Assembly: GCA_018366195.1 (NCBI GenBank)
Contig: JAGZIN010000028.1
Location: forward strand, 1-28,963
Reading direction: 5' to 3'
Length of the DNA stretch: 28,963 bases
DNA from: Butyricicoccus pullicaecorum
GTDB lineage: Bacteria > Bacillota > Clostridia > Oscillospirales > Butyricicoccaceae
Shown here in pieces: positions 15,513-25,087 of the stretch. Positions within the stretch are counted from its first letter, which is position 1, and each line of letters starts with the position of its first letter. A program made the position numbers and the translations under genes. A model generated the notes under the pieces. That model was not told the DNA's origin, did not search any database, and saw nothing but the letters and a program-made list of their open reading frames with translations.

Positions 15513-17180
15513 GTGCTGAGTTTATTACATATCGAAAATATCGCAGTCATTGAGCAGGCAGATATTGAATTTGAGGACGGCTTGACCGTCCTGACCGGCG
15601 AAACCGGTGCGGGAAAATCCATCATCATTGATTCGGTGGGGGCAATCCTTGGCAAGCGCACCAGCCGAGATTTGGTGCGGGCAGGTGCGGAAAAGGGCTT
15701 TGTGAGTGCTATTTTTACTGATTTGCCGCAAGAATTGACCAGCAAATTGCAGGAATATGGACTCGACGGAGAGGAACCGGATTCCCTGCACATTCAGCGT
15801 CAGCTTTCCGCCGACGGCAAAACCGTGTGCCGAATCAACATGAAGCCGGTGGCACTCTCCCTGCTTCGGGAGCTGTCCCCCTATCTCATCAATATCCATG
15901 GGCAGCATGATGGACAAAAACTCATGGACGACGAGTATCACATTGATTTTTTGGACAGCTTTGCGGAGCTTTCCGTCATTTTGGAGGAATATCAGCCGCT
16001 CTATCACCAGTTGCTCTCGATGAAACGGCAAATCACTGCCCTGGAGCGCAGTGAACAGGAGCGCTTGCAGCGGATTGATGTTCTGCGCTTTCATCTGGAA
16101 GAAATCGAGCAGGCAGAATTGCAGGCGGGAGAGGAAGAAGCGCTCACGGCACGGAAAACATTCTTTGACAATGTCAGCCGTCTGGCACACGCGCTGCATC
16201 GGGCACATCAGTTGTTGGACGACGAGGAACAGGGCATTTGCACTGCCATGGAGCAGGTCAGCAGCACGCTGTCGGAAATTTCCGATGTGACCCCTGCCAT
16301 CAGCGCTCTGTTGGAGCGGGCGGAGGAAGCCAAATATATGGTGGCAGATTTGAGAGATGCCATCGCACAGGAGCAGAGCCACACCGAATTTTCTGCGAGT
16401 GAGCAGGAAATGGTGGAGGAGCGTCTGGACCAAATCTATCGCTTGGAACAAAAATATGGCGAAACAATCGCCGATGTGCTGGACTATGCGGCGTCCAGTC
16501 GGGAAGAACTGGACCGGCTGCAATCGGCAGACGAACGCCGTGATACCTTGCGGGCAGAATACCGCAAGACACTTGCCCACGCCAAGGAGCTGGCACAGGA
16601 GCTTTCCGCACGCAGACGGGAGGCGGCAGTTCAGCTGGAGGAACGGATTGTATCCGAACTGCGCGAGCTGGATATGGCGAAGGTGCAGCTGTCAGTACAG
16701 GTGGAAACCGGCTCCAAGCTGACCACGCACGGTCTGGATACCGTGGCGTTTCTCATTTCAGTGAACCCGGGGGAAGCACTCAAGCCGCTTTCCAAGGTGG
16801 CGTCCGGCGGTGAGCTGTCCCGTGTGATGCTTGCCGTCAAAAATGTGCTGACTGCCCGCGAGCCGGTCGGCACGCTCATTTTTGATGAAATTGATACCGG
16901 TGTCAGCGGACGCGCCGCGCAGAAAATCGCGCACAAGCTGGTGCAGATTGGCAGGCAGAAGCAGACGCTCTGTGTGACACACTTGCCGCAAATTGCTGCC
17001 ATGGGCAGACATCACATGCTGATTTCCAAGTCGGTTGCGGGAGAGCGGACTTATACTTCGGTCGTGCCCATTGAGGGGGAGACGCGCACAGACGAGATTG
17101 CCCGTATGCTTGCCGGCGATGCCATCACCGAAAATACAAGAAGGAATGCACAGGAGCTGCTGTGTGCGGCGGCAAAATAA
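15513..17180 (+). CDS. recN: DNA repair protein RecN
   Basis: RecN is an SMC-like ATPase acting at double-strand breaks. The 555-residue protein has Walker A GETGAGKS (29-36), a central coiled coil rich in Glu/Leu (about 150-380), the ABC signature VASGGELSRVMLA, Walker B FDEIDTGVSG, and a switch-region His in CVTHLPQIAAMG. The start is GTG at 15513 after GGAGAGG. It lies 27 bases after argR. RecN is usually SOS-controlled in Gram-positive bacteria, but no LexA box is visible immediately upstream here, because the gene sits inside the operon. Confidence 0.96.
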   Translation: MLSLLHIENIAVIEQADIEFEDGLTVLTGETGAGKSIIIDSVGAILGKRTSRDLVRAGAEKGFVSAIFTDLPQELTSKLQEYGLDGEEPDSLHIQRQLSADGKTVCRINMKPVALSLLRELSPYLINIHGQHDGQKLMDDEYHIDFLDSFAELSVILEEYQPLYHQLLSMKRQITALERSEQERLQRIDVLRFHLEEIEQAELQAGEEEALTARKTFFDNVSRLAHALHRAHQLLDDEEQGICTAMEQVSSTLSEISDVTPAISALLERAEEAKYMVADLRDAIAQEQSHTEFSASEQEMVEERLDQIYRLEQKYGETIADVLDYAASSREELDRLQSADERRDTLRAEYRKTLAHAKELAQELSARRREAAVQLEERIVSELRELDMAKVQLSVQVETGSKLTTHGLDTVAFLISVNPGEALKPLSKVASGGELSRVMLAVKNVLTAREPVGTLIFDEIDTGVSGRAAQKIAHKLVQIGRQKQTLCVTHLPQIAAMGRHHMLISKSVAGERTYTSVVPIEGETRTDEIARMLAGDAITENTRRNAQELLCAAAK

Positions 17181-17275
17181 AATGAGAATTTTTCACGAGA
17201 ATTTTAAGGAACGCGCCCCCTGACATCAGCTTGGGAAATCGAAGCAATTACATTTTAGAAAGGGTTGGAAAACCG

Positions 17276-18499
17276 ATGAAGCTATATGATGAATTGAAAG
17301 CGCGCGGCTTGATTGCGCAGGTTACCAATGAAGAAGAAATCAGTGAGATGATAAATGAGGGCAAGGCAACCTTTTATATTGGCTTTGACCCCACGGCAGA
17401 TAGCCTGCATGTTGGTCACTTTATGGCGCTTTGTCTGATGAAGCGCTTGCAAATGGCAGGCAACCGCCCGATTGCCCTGATTGGCGGCGGCACAGGCATG
17501 GTAGGCGACCCGTCCGGACGCACCGATATGCGTTCCATGATGACACCGGAAACCATTCAGCACAACTGTGACTGCTTTAAGAAGCAGATGGAGCGTTTTA
17601 TTGAATTCGGTGAGGGCAAGGCGCAGATGGTAAACAATGCGGACTGGCTCATGAATCTCAATTATATTGAGCTGCTCCGTGAGGTTGGCGCGTGTTTCTC
17701 GGTCAACAATATGCTGCGTGCAGAGTGCTATAAGCAGCGTATGGAAAAGGGACTGAGCTTTTTGGAGTTCAACTACATGATTATGCAGTCCTACGATTTT
17801 TACTACCTGTTCCAGCACTATGGCTGCAATATGCAGTTCGGCGGCAATGACCAGTGGTCGAATATGCTGGGCGGCACCGAGCTGATTCGCCGCAAGCTGG
17901 GCAAGGACGCACATGCCATGACCATCACCCTGCTCTTGAACTCTGAGGGCAACAAGATGGGCAAGACCGCGGCGGGTGCTGTCTGGCTTGACCCGAACAA
18001 GACAAGTCCGTATGATTTCTACCAGTACTGGCGCAATATCGACGATGCAGATGTGCTCAAGTGTATCCGTATGCTGACATTCCTGCCGCTCGAGCAAATC
18101 AACGAAATGGACAGCTGGGAGGGCGCACAGCTCAACCGTGCCAAGGAAATTCTGGCACATGAGCTGACCGAGCTGGTACACGGCAAGGAGGAAGCGGACA
18201 AGGCAGAGGAAGCAGCACACAGCATCTTTGGCGGCGGCGGTTCCAGCGAGAACATGCCCACCACCACCTTGACCGATGCAGATTTTGCTGACGGCAGCAT
18301 TGGTGTGCTGACCCTCTTGGTCAAGTGCGGACTGGCAGCCTCCAACGGAGAGGCGAGAAAGCTCGTGCAGGGCGGCGGCGTGACCATCGACAGCGAAAAG
18401 GTGACAGACGTTAAGATGTCCCTGTGTGTTTCTGATTTTGCACAGGAGCGCATCATCAAGAAGGGCAAGAAAACCTTCCACAAGGTTGTAAAGGGTTAA
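17276..18499 (+). CDS. tyrS: Tyrosyl-tRNA synthetase
   Basis: This enzyme charges tRNA-Tyr. The 407-residue protein has the class I HIGH-type motif HVGH (45-48), GNDQWSNMLGG, the KMGKT loop (KMSKS equivalent), and a C-terminal S4 domain with SNGEARKLVQGGGV. The ATG at 17276 is chosen because AGAAAGGG lies about 12 bases upstream. The upstream gap to recN is only 95 bases, so there is no room for a T-box leader; it has at most a weak promoter of its own (TTGGGA at 17231) and probably shares the recN transcript. A clear terminator follows. Confidence 0.96.
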   Translation: MKLYDELKARGLIAQVTNEEEISEMINEGKATFYIGFDPTADSLHVGHFMALCLMKRLQMAGNRPIALIGGGTGMVGDPSGRTDMRSMMTPETIQHNCDCFKKQMERFIEFGEGKAQMVNNADWLMNLNYIELLREVGACFSVNNMLRAECYKQRMEKGLSFLEFNYMIMQSYDFYYLFQHYGCNMQFGGNDQWSNMLGGTELIRRKLGKDAHAMTITLLLNSEGNKMGKTAAGAVWLDPNKTSPYDFYQYWRNIDDADVLKCIRMLTFLPLEQINEMDSWEGAQLNRAKEILAHELTELVHGKEEADKAEEAAHSIFGGGGSSENMPTTTLTDADFADGSIGVLTLLVKCGLAASNGEARKLVQGGGVTIDSEKVTDVKMSLCVSDFAQERIIKKGKKTFHKVVKG

Positions 18500-18512
18500 G
18501 TCCTTAGAATAG

Positions 18513-18548
18513 AAAAATCCCTCAAACATCAGTTTGGGGGATTTTTTT
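18513..18548 (+). terminator. Intrinsic terminator after tyrS
   Basis: AAATCCCTCAAAC (18515-18527) and GTTTGGGGGATTT (18532-18544) form a long stem with an ATCA loop, followed by a run of T to 18548. It ends the rightward cluster that starts at nusB. Confidence 0.88.
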
Positions 18549-18607
18549 GTGCTACATCACATCAAGGAGAGCAAAGACTGCCGACTGCTGGGCAGCATTT
18601 TATTTCG

Positions 18608-18647
18608 CAGGAAAAGGAAAGTCCTCAAACCGGTTGGGTTTGAGGAC
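18608..18647 (-). terminator. Intrinsic terminator of the chemoreceptor gene
   Basis: GTCCTCAAACC (18621-18631) and GGTTTGAGGAC (18637-18647) form a perfect 11-bp stem. On the minus strand it leads into TTTCCTTTTC. It lies 40 bases downstream of the stop codon at 18688. Confidence 0.85.
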
Positions 18648-18687
18648 TGGATATATATAGATTGGAATATCAGCGGGTGCTGTGGAA

Positions 18688-20451
18688 TTAGTATTTGTCA
18701 TTTCCGACTGATGGGACAAAGGGAGCGCTTGCCGGAGCTGACGAAACCATCGGAACGGTGTCTGCTGTATCTGCCAAACGGAACTGGCTGACCAGTTCAT
18801 TCATGAGTGCTGCCTGAGAGGACAGCTCCTCGCTGGCTGCGGCGGACTGCTCACTGGTTGCGGAATTGTTTTGTACCACGGAGGAAATCTGGTCAACTGC
18901 GTTTGTGATTTGCTGGATATCCTCTGCCTGTGCAACCGAAGCCACCGAAATATGGTTGATGATTTCTACCGTTGTGCTGACCTTTTCGGCAAGCAGCTTA
19001 AAGGAATTGTTGGTTGTTTCGGCAACGTCAACGCCGTGCTGGACGGTGGAGAGTGCACTCTCAATCAGAACCGTGGTGTTTCGTGCAGCCTCCGCAGACT
19101 TGGCAGCCAGATTGCGGACTTCATCTGCAACCACGGCAAAGCCCTTGCCGGCAGTCCCTGCACGAGCAGCCTCGACAGCTGCATTGAGTGCCAGAATGTT
19201 GGTCTGGAATGCGATGTCCTCAATGACCTTGATGACCTTGCCGATATCCTCAGAGGTATCGGAAATTTCATGCATGGCATCTGCCATCTGCTTCATATCT
19301 TCCAGGGTTTCCTGTGTCAGTGCACCGGATTCGTTGGAAAGTGCACTTGCATTCTTTGCATAGGCTGCGTTGTCGCTGACCTTTTCGGATACATGTGCCA
19401 GACGTGCGGACAGCTCCTCCACAGTACCTGCCTGCTGGGTTGCGCCCTGTGCCAGTGCCTGTGCACCATCGGAGACCTGATTGGAACCCATGTCAATTTG
19501 GCTTGCATAGGCAAGAATATTCTGAAAGGCGCTGTTGAGACGGCTCATCAGCATACGGAGGGACTGCTGGATTTCCTGTGTTTCCCCGGGGAATTCCTCT
19601 GTGATTTGGAACGAGAAGTCACCATTTGCCAAAAGTGCAACTTCACGATTGATGTGGTCAATGATTTCGCGCAGGATATCAAAGCTCTCCTGTACATGTA
19701 TACAAATCATACCAAATTCATCACGGCTGTCGTAGGAAAGTGTCTTGCTGAAATCGCCCTGACGGAGAGAAATCGCAGCGTCCTCGAGCATTGCCAGCGG
19801 AATGAGGATTGCATCAAGCAGTTTTTTCATGATGAAAAGGCTTGCAATGATGGCGCCGAGAACGAGCAGGAGACATGCAATGCGCACGTTGGTATATAGG
19901 CGCTGTACCTTCTCATAGCGCTGTGCAGTCAGGTCATGCTGTGCATCGGTGACCTTGCTGAGCAGGTCGGTTTCCTCCTGCAGCAGAGGAATGAGTTCAT
20001 CGTACAGTATATGGCCCGCCTGAAGGTCGCTTTCCGGCGTATTCTGCTTAATGAGCGCCTGGAGACGGGCACGAATCGGCTCCTGCTTCTGAATACACTG
20101 CTCAACGGCCTCTACAAGACTTTTCTCAACGTTGCTGATTTCCTTGAATTCCTGAAGCAGTGTTTTGTTTTGGGTCAATTCCTTTTGTGCTTCCGCCAGA
20201 TATGCGTTGAGCTTGGCAGGGTCGGTGTCATACAAAGCCATTTGCAGCCAGCTGGATTCGCTGCGCAGATTGCGGCGGATTTCCCAAACCCGTTCGGTAT
20301 TTGGAAGCGTTGTGTTCATGAGCACTTGAATGCGGTCATCGAGCGCTTTCATACCGGAAAAGCCGGCAACAGCGATGCACAGTGCCAAACAGATGATAAT
20401 GGCAAAGCTGATGAGCAATTTGTGCTTCATTTTCAGGTTTTTCATTTTCAT
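18688..20451 (-). CDS. Methyl-accepting chemotaxis protein
   Basis: The 587-residue membrane receptor has a first span at about 11-33, an extracytoplasmic four-helix-bundle sensor (34-188), a second span (190-208), HAMP-like segments (210-262 and 270-301) and the MCP signalling domain. The conserved tip includes EDIAFQTNILALNAAVEAAR (411-430), followed by the KGFAVVADEVRNLA stretch to about 449. It signals to CheA/CheW. The C-terminus (VSSAPASAPFVP) has no CheR-docking pentapeptide. The start ATG at 20451 is the first that gives a typical N-terminus; GGGG lies 12 bases before it, a rather long spacing. The ligand is not readable. No other chemotaxis gene is in the window, so it is an isolated receptor. 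A 22-bp palindrome and a distant promoter lie upstream. Confidence 0.94.
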   Translation of the reverse strand: MKMKNLKMKHKLLISFAIIICLALCIAVAGFSGMKALDDRIQVLMNTTLPNTERVWEIRRNLRSESSWLQMALYDTDPAKLNAYLAEAQKELTQNKTLLQEFKEISNVEKSLVEAVEQCIQKQEPIRARLQALIKQNTPESDLQAGHILYDELIPLLQEETDLLSKVTDAQHDLTAQRYEKVQRLYTNVRIACLLLVLGAIIASLFIMKKLLDAILIPLAMLEDAAISLRQGDFSKTLSYDSRDEFGMICIHVQESFDILREIIDHINREVALLANGDFSFQITEEFPGETQEIQQSLRMLMSRLNSAFQNILAYASQIDMGSNQVSDGAQALAQGATQQAGTVEELSARLAHVSEKVSDNAAYAKNASALSNESGALTQETLEDMKQMADAMHEISDTSEDIGKVIKVIEDIAFQTNILALNAAVEAARAGTAGKGFAVVADEVRNLAAKSAEAARNTTVLIESALSTVQHGVDVAETTNNSFKLLAEKVSTTVEIINHISVASVAQAEDIQQITNAVDQISSVVQNNSATSEQSAAASEELSSQAALMNELVSQFRLADTADTVPMVSSAPASAPFVPSVGNDKY

Positions 20452-20484
20452 AGTTGCTGTATTCCCCTTTATGTAATATATTTT

Positions 20485-20506
20485 TAGCATCTGCTTGCAG
20501 ATGCTA
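20485..20506. repeat. 22-bp perfect palindrome ahead of the chemoreceptor
   Basis: TAGCATCTGC and GCAGATGCTA are separated by TT. It lies 34 bases upstream of the chemoreceptor ATG, within its leader. It could be a dimeric regulator's operator or an mRNA hairpin close to the ribosome-binding site. No T-run follows on either strand, so it is not a terminator. Confidence 0.6.
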
Positions 20507-20760
20507 TGGAACAATGTAGTTTTTTTGCTTTCACAGGGCAAAAGAAAAGGCTGCGCCTCAAATGTTTTTGGTGAAAACAAAATGAAATGCAGCGATGAAA
20601 GTCTGGAATATTTATGCAGAAACCGGAAGAAACCCGATGTGCCCGCAAGGGCAGAGAGATGCAGCGCACAGGCACAGATGTACTGCGGTCTGATATCTTC
20701 GATAGGTAGAGTATCCGATTTTCAAGCGATTCGCTCATGAAGAAGCGACACAGAGTCTCA

Positions 20761-20922
20761 TCACATGGTTGAGCCAATGTTTGATAGCATCGTTCTGTAT
20801 GGAAATGTTTTCCAGTGGCAGAGCGAAGGGTATTTTTGCATAAAAAGAATGCTCATCATTGATACAGATTGGAGCAGTACGAAAAAAGACAGAAACAAAC
20901 CAAATGCAATCATAACAACCAT
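20761..20922 (-). CDS. Possible 53-residue hydrophobic small protein
   Basis: The frame begins MVVMIAFGLFLSFFVLLQSV and is strongly hydrophobic in residues 1-28, followed by a short polar tail (MQKYPSLCHWKTF). The N-terminus is like the MIAF/LAFG stretch of small 'holin-like toxin' membrane peptides. It starts about 12 bases after the predicted start of transcription from the promoter at 20941-20969. No ribosome-binding site is visible, so it would be translated almost leaderless or not at all. The call is weak. Confidence 0.2.
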   Translation of the reverse strand: MVVMIAFGLFLSFFVLLQSVSMMSILFMQKYPSLCHWKTFPYRTMLSNIGSTM

Positions 20923-20940
20923 GATATCTAAATTATCTAT

Positions 20941-20969
20941 ATACTATCACTGTTTTCGCGTTTTGTCAA
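20941..20969 (-). promoter_or_regulatory. Strong distal promoter pointing at the chemoreceptor
   Basis: On the minus strand TTGACA (20964-20969) and TAGTAT (20941-20946) have a 17-bp spacing. It is the best sigma-A promoter in the window. Transcription would begin near 20934, about 480 bases before the chemoreceptor ATG. Confidence 0.6.
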
Positions 20970-21228
20970 TGTATATTTTTTGATGAAAATAGCAAGAAAA
21001 ATAAAGCAGGTTGACCAAAAAAATACGGAGGGCGTGGGAAAAGTCATCAGACCAGACCTGTATCGAGTATGCAAAATTCGTGTATAAGCAACTGGGAATC
21101 GTATGTTTTGGGACAGAATCTGCGGCTTGGAGCATAGAAAAATGACCAATCATCAACAAAGTCCATGTTATAGAAGAAAAGCGGCAAGGATTTTGTGATA
21201 ATTGGTCAATTTTTTGACGATTTTGCAC

Positions 21229-21249
21229 AAGGCTTGCAAACCAAGCCTT
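21229..21249 (-). other. Stem-loop downstream of glpK
   Basis: AAGGCTTG (21229-21236) and CAAGCCTT (21242-21249) form an 8-bp stem 8 bases beyond the glpK stop codon. There is no T-run after it on the minus strand, so termination is unproven. It may protect the mRNA end. Confidence 0.4.
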
Positions 21250-21256
21250 CGAGCCT

Positions 21257-22768
<1,512 letters not shown>

Positions 22769-22803
22769 GTGCCACAAACCTCCTTCAAAGTGGTATTTTC
22801 TCT

Positions 22804-22833
22804 ATCATACCGACAAAGCAGGGGGCTTGTCAA
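22804..22833 (-). promoter_or_regulatory. Promoter of glpK
   Basis: On the minus strand TTGACA (22828-22833) and TATGAT (22804-22809) have an 18-bp spacing, with transcription starting near 22797. It points away from the trpS promoter. No clear CRE or GlpP site was noted. Confidence 0.6.
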
Positions 22834-22881
22834 TGACGAAGTTATCCTGCCGGAAGCCGCAGGCGAACACATGGCAGGGCA

Positions 22882-22910
22882 TTGCAACCAATTGTAAAAT
22901 GTGGTATCAT
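22882..22910 (+). promoter_or_regulatory. Promoter of trpS
   Basis: TTGCAA (22882-22887) and TATCAT (22905-22910) have a 17-bp spacing. The leader would be about 65 bases, too short for a full T-box, so trpS seems not to be under tRNA-Trp leader control. Confidence 0.55.
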
Positions 22911-22981
22911 GTTTTCTGGATATACCATTCTCTGGACAGGATTGCCTCCTGTTCAAATTGAAATCAAGGGAAGTTATTTGA

Positions 22982-23986
22982 ATGAGTGAGATAACAGCAA
23001 AGAAACGAATTTTTTCCGGAGTCCAGCCCTCCGGCAAGCTGACACTTGGAAACTATCTGGGTGCCATTCGCAATTTTGAGACCTTGCAGGACGCATACGA
23101 ATGTCTGTATTGCGTGGTTGACCTGCATGCCATCACCGTGCGGCAGAATCCGGCAGAGCTGCGCCGGCAGACGCTGGAAGTGCTCGCGCAGTATCTCGCC
23201 TGCGGACTGGACCCGCAAAAGAGCACTCTGTTTATTCAGAGCCATGTGCCTGCACACGCGGAGCTTGCATGGGTGCTCAACTGCTATGCCATGTTTGGTG
23301 AATTGTCCCGCATGACACAGTTTAAGGATAAGTCTGCCAAGCATGCGGACAACATCAATGCGGGGCTTTTTGATTATCCGGTGCTGATGGCAGCTGATAT
23401 TTTGCTTTATCAGAGTGATTTGGTTCCGGTTGGCAGCGACCAGCTTCAGCATATCGAGCTGACCCGCGATGTCGCACAGCGCTTTAATGGGATTTATTCG
23501 GATACCTTTACCATGCCGGAGCCGTACCTGACAAAGAATGGTGCACGTATCATGTCCCTTCAGGAACCCGCGCGCAAAATGAGCAAGTCAGACGAAAACC
23601 CGAACGGCTTTATCCTGCTTATGGACAAGCCGGAGGATATCATGCGCAAATTTAAGCGTGCCGTAACCGATTCGGAGGGCAGTATTCGCCGCGGAGAGGG
23701 CAAGGAAGGCATTTCGAACCTCATCACCATCTATGCACTGGCCACGGGCAAGACACCGGAGGAGGTAGAGGCAGAGTTTTCCGGAAAGGGATATGCCGAT
23801 TTTAAGCCCGCCGTCGGGGAGGCAGTCGTGGAGCTGTTGCGTCCGATTCGCGAGAAAACCGAAGATTTGCTCAAAAATAAGGATTATCTGGAGCAGGTTT
23901 ACACCGAAGGCGCACAGCGCGCAGGTTATATGGCGCGCAAGACACTCGATAAGGTATACCGAAAAGTCGGTTTTATCAAGCGATAA
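22982..23986 (+). CDS. trpS: Tryptophanyl-tRNA synthetase
   Basis: This enzyme charges tRNA-Trp. The 334-residue class I synthetase has SGVQPSGKLTLGNYLGA (12-28, including the TLGN form of the HIGH motif) and KMSKS (199-203). The length is normal for bacteria. AAGGGAA lies upstream of the ATG. It is followed 12 bases later by tagO, so it may be co-transcribed with the envelope genes. Confidence 0.97.
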   Translation: MSEITAKKRIFSGVQPSGKLTLGNYLGAIRNFETLQDAYECLYCVVDLHAITVRQNPAELRRQTLEVLAQYLACGLDPQKSTLFIQSHVPAHAELAWVLNCYAMFGELSRMTQFKDKSAKHADNINAGLFDYPVLMAADILLYQSDLVPVGSDQLQHIELTRDVAQRFNGIYSDTFTMPEPYLTKNGARIMSLQEPARKMSKSDENPNGFILLMDKPEDIMRKFKRAVTDSEGSIRRGEGKEGISNLITIYALATGKTPEEVEAEFSGKGYADFKPAVGEAVVELLRPIREKTEDLLKNKDYLEQVYTEGAQRAGYMARKTLDKVYRKVGFIKR

Positions 23987-23998
23987 GCGAGGTTCGGT

Positions 23999-25087
23999 AT
24001 GGCACAGGAATATAAGGTTGTGCTGCTGGTATTGGGTGCCTTTGCCCTTGCCGGTCTGCTTTCGTTCTGGCTGACACCGCATGTCAGCGAATTTGCACAC
24101 AAGGTCGGTGCAATGGATATCCCTAAGGACGGACGGCGCATGCACAAAAAGCCTACACCGCGTATGGGCGGACTTGCAATCTTTATGGGATTTCTGGTTG
24201 CACTCCTGACCTTTGGAACGCTGGACGTTCAGATGCTCAGTATCCTTTTGGGCGCGATGATTATTGTCGTGCTCGGCATCTTTGACGATATTGTGGCCCT
24301 CGGTGCAAAATTCAAATTCTGTATTCAAATCATTGCCGCCGCCATTCCGGTTTGCATCGGCGGGCTGAAAATCGAATTCTTTACAAGCTTTAACCCATTT
24401 TCGGACAATCCGTATTTTTCACTTGGTTATCTGGCGATTCCAGTCACGATTCTATGGATTGTTGGCATTACCAATGCGGTCAATCTCATTGATGGACTGG
24501 ACGGTCTTGCAGCCGGAGTCTCCTCGATTGCGGCGCTGACCATGCTCGCGGTTGGTCTTTTGACCAATGAAGTGATGGTCGCCATTACAATGGCAGCCAT
24601 TGCAGGCTCCTGTCTGGGCTTTTTGCCGTACAACTTCAATCCGGCAAAGATTTTCATGGGTGATACGGGTTCAACCTTTTTGGGCTTTATGCTTGCCACT
24701 ATGTCCATTGAGGGCTTCTTTAAGTTCTATGCAGTCATTTCCTTTGCAGTCCCGTTTCTGATCTTGGGGCTGCCGATTTTCGATACCGCGTCGGCGATTG
24801 CCCGTCGTCTGCTCGAGGGCAGAAGCCCGATGAGTCCGGACCGCGGACATGTGCATCATAAGCTGGTGGATATGGGCTTTAATGTCAAGCAGGCGGTTGC
24901 AATCCTTTACGCCATCAGCGGCACCCTTGGGCTGGCGGCGGTCATTCTGACAACCAGCGGAGAGGCAAAGGCAATGATACTCATTCTGGCAGTGATTTTG
25001 GTAATGGCTGTCGGCGGGCGTATCCTGTGGGGGCTGCAAAAGTCCATGCAGGCAAGAAAGGAACAGGAAGATGACGGAAAAAATTAA
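23999..25087 (+). CDS. tagO: Undecaprenyl-phosphate N-acetylglucosaminyl 1-phosphate transferase
   Basis: This MraY-family membrane enzyme moves GlcNAc-1-phosphate from UDP-GlcNAc to undecaprenyl phosphate, the first step of wall teichoic acid or related polymers. The 362-residue protein has about ten hydrophobic spans. Loop motifs include MHKKPTPRMGG, GIFDDIVALGAKFKF, NAVNLIDGLDGLAAG, AKIFMGDTGS, and GHVHH, the His motif of the WecA/TagO branch. The next gene, a UDP-GlcNAc 2-epimerase, overlaps it by 17 bases, which suggests ManNAc-containing wall polymer synthesis. Whether the product is teichoic acid or another polysaccharide cannot be told from this window. Confidence 0.92.
   Translation: MAQEYKVVLLVLGAFALAGLLSFWLTPHVSEFAHKVGAMDIPKDGRRMHKKPTPRMGGLAIFMGFLVALLTFGTLDVQMLSILLGAMIIVVLGIFDDIVALGAKFKFCIQIIAAAIPVCIGGLKIEFFTSFNPFSDNPYFSLGYLAIPVTILWIVGITNAVNLIDGLDGLAAGVSSIAALTMLAVGLLTNEVMVAITMAAIAGSCLGFLPYNFNPAKIFMGDTGSTFLGFMLATMSIEGFFKFYAVISFAVPFLILGLPIFDTASAIARRLLEGRSPMSPDRGHVHHKLVDMGFNVKQAVAILYAISGTLGLAAVILTTSGEAKAMILILAVILVMAVGGRILWGLQKSMQARKEQEDDGKN

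Larger units (their letters stand above)
20452..21256. other. 805-bp intergenic region between the chemoreceptor and glpK
   Basis: No convincing gene lies here. Open frames of 54-97 codons exist, but they lack ribosome-binding sites and family features. The part near 20880-21000 is AT-rich and holds a good minus-strand promoter. Other features are the palindrome at 20485-20506, a small GC stem AGGC/GCCT (20548-20558) with a T-rich minus-strand tail, a GCCC-GCAA-GGGC hairpin (20641-20652), and a stem at 21229-21249. The upstream part may be a long 5' leader of the chemoreceptor mRNA. No known riboswitch was recognised. Confidence 0.55.

Noticed and set aside
20641..20760. tRNA-like text on the plus strand (GGTAGAG followed by a stem-like segment).
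   Set aside because: The anticodon stem does not pair over five bases, there is no T-arm GTTCGAA, and the D-stem is broken. It is not a tRNA.
20484..20777. 97-codon minus-strand frame overlapping the palindrome upstream of the chemoreceptor.
   Set aside because: No ribosome-binding site, no family features, and a skewed composition. It is probably chance.
22917..22981. T-box leader for trpS.
   Set aside because: The leader is only about 65 bases, without the T-box sequence or a specifier loop.
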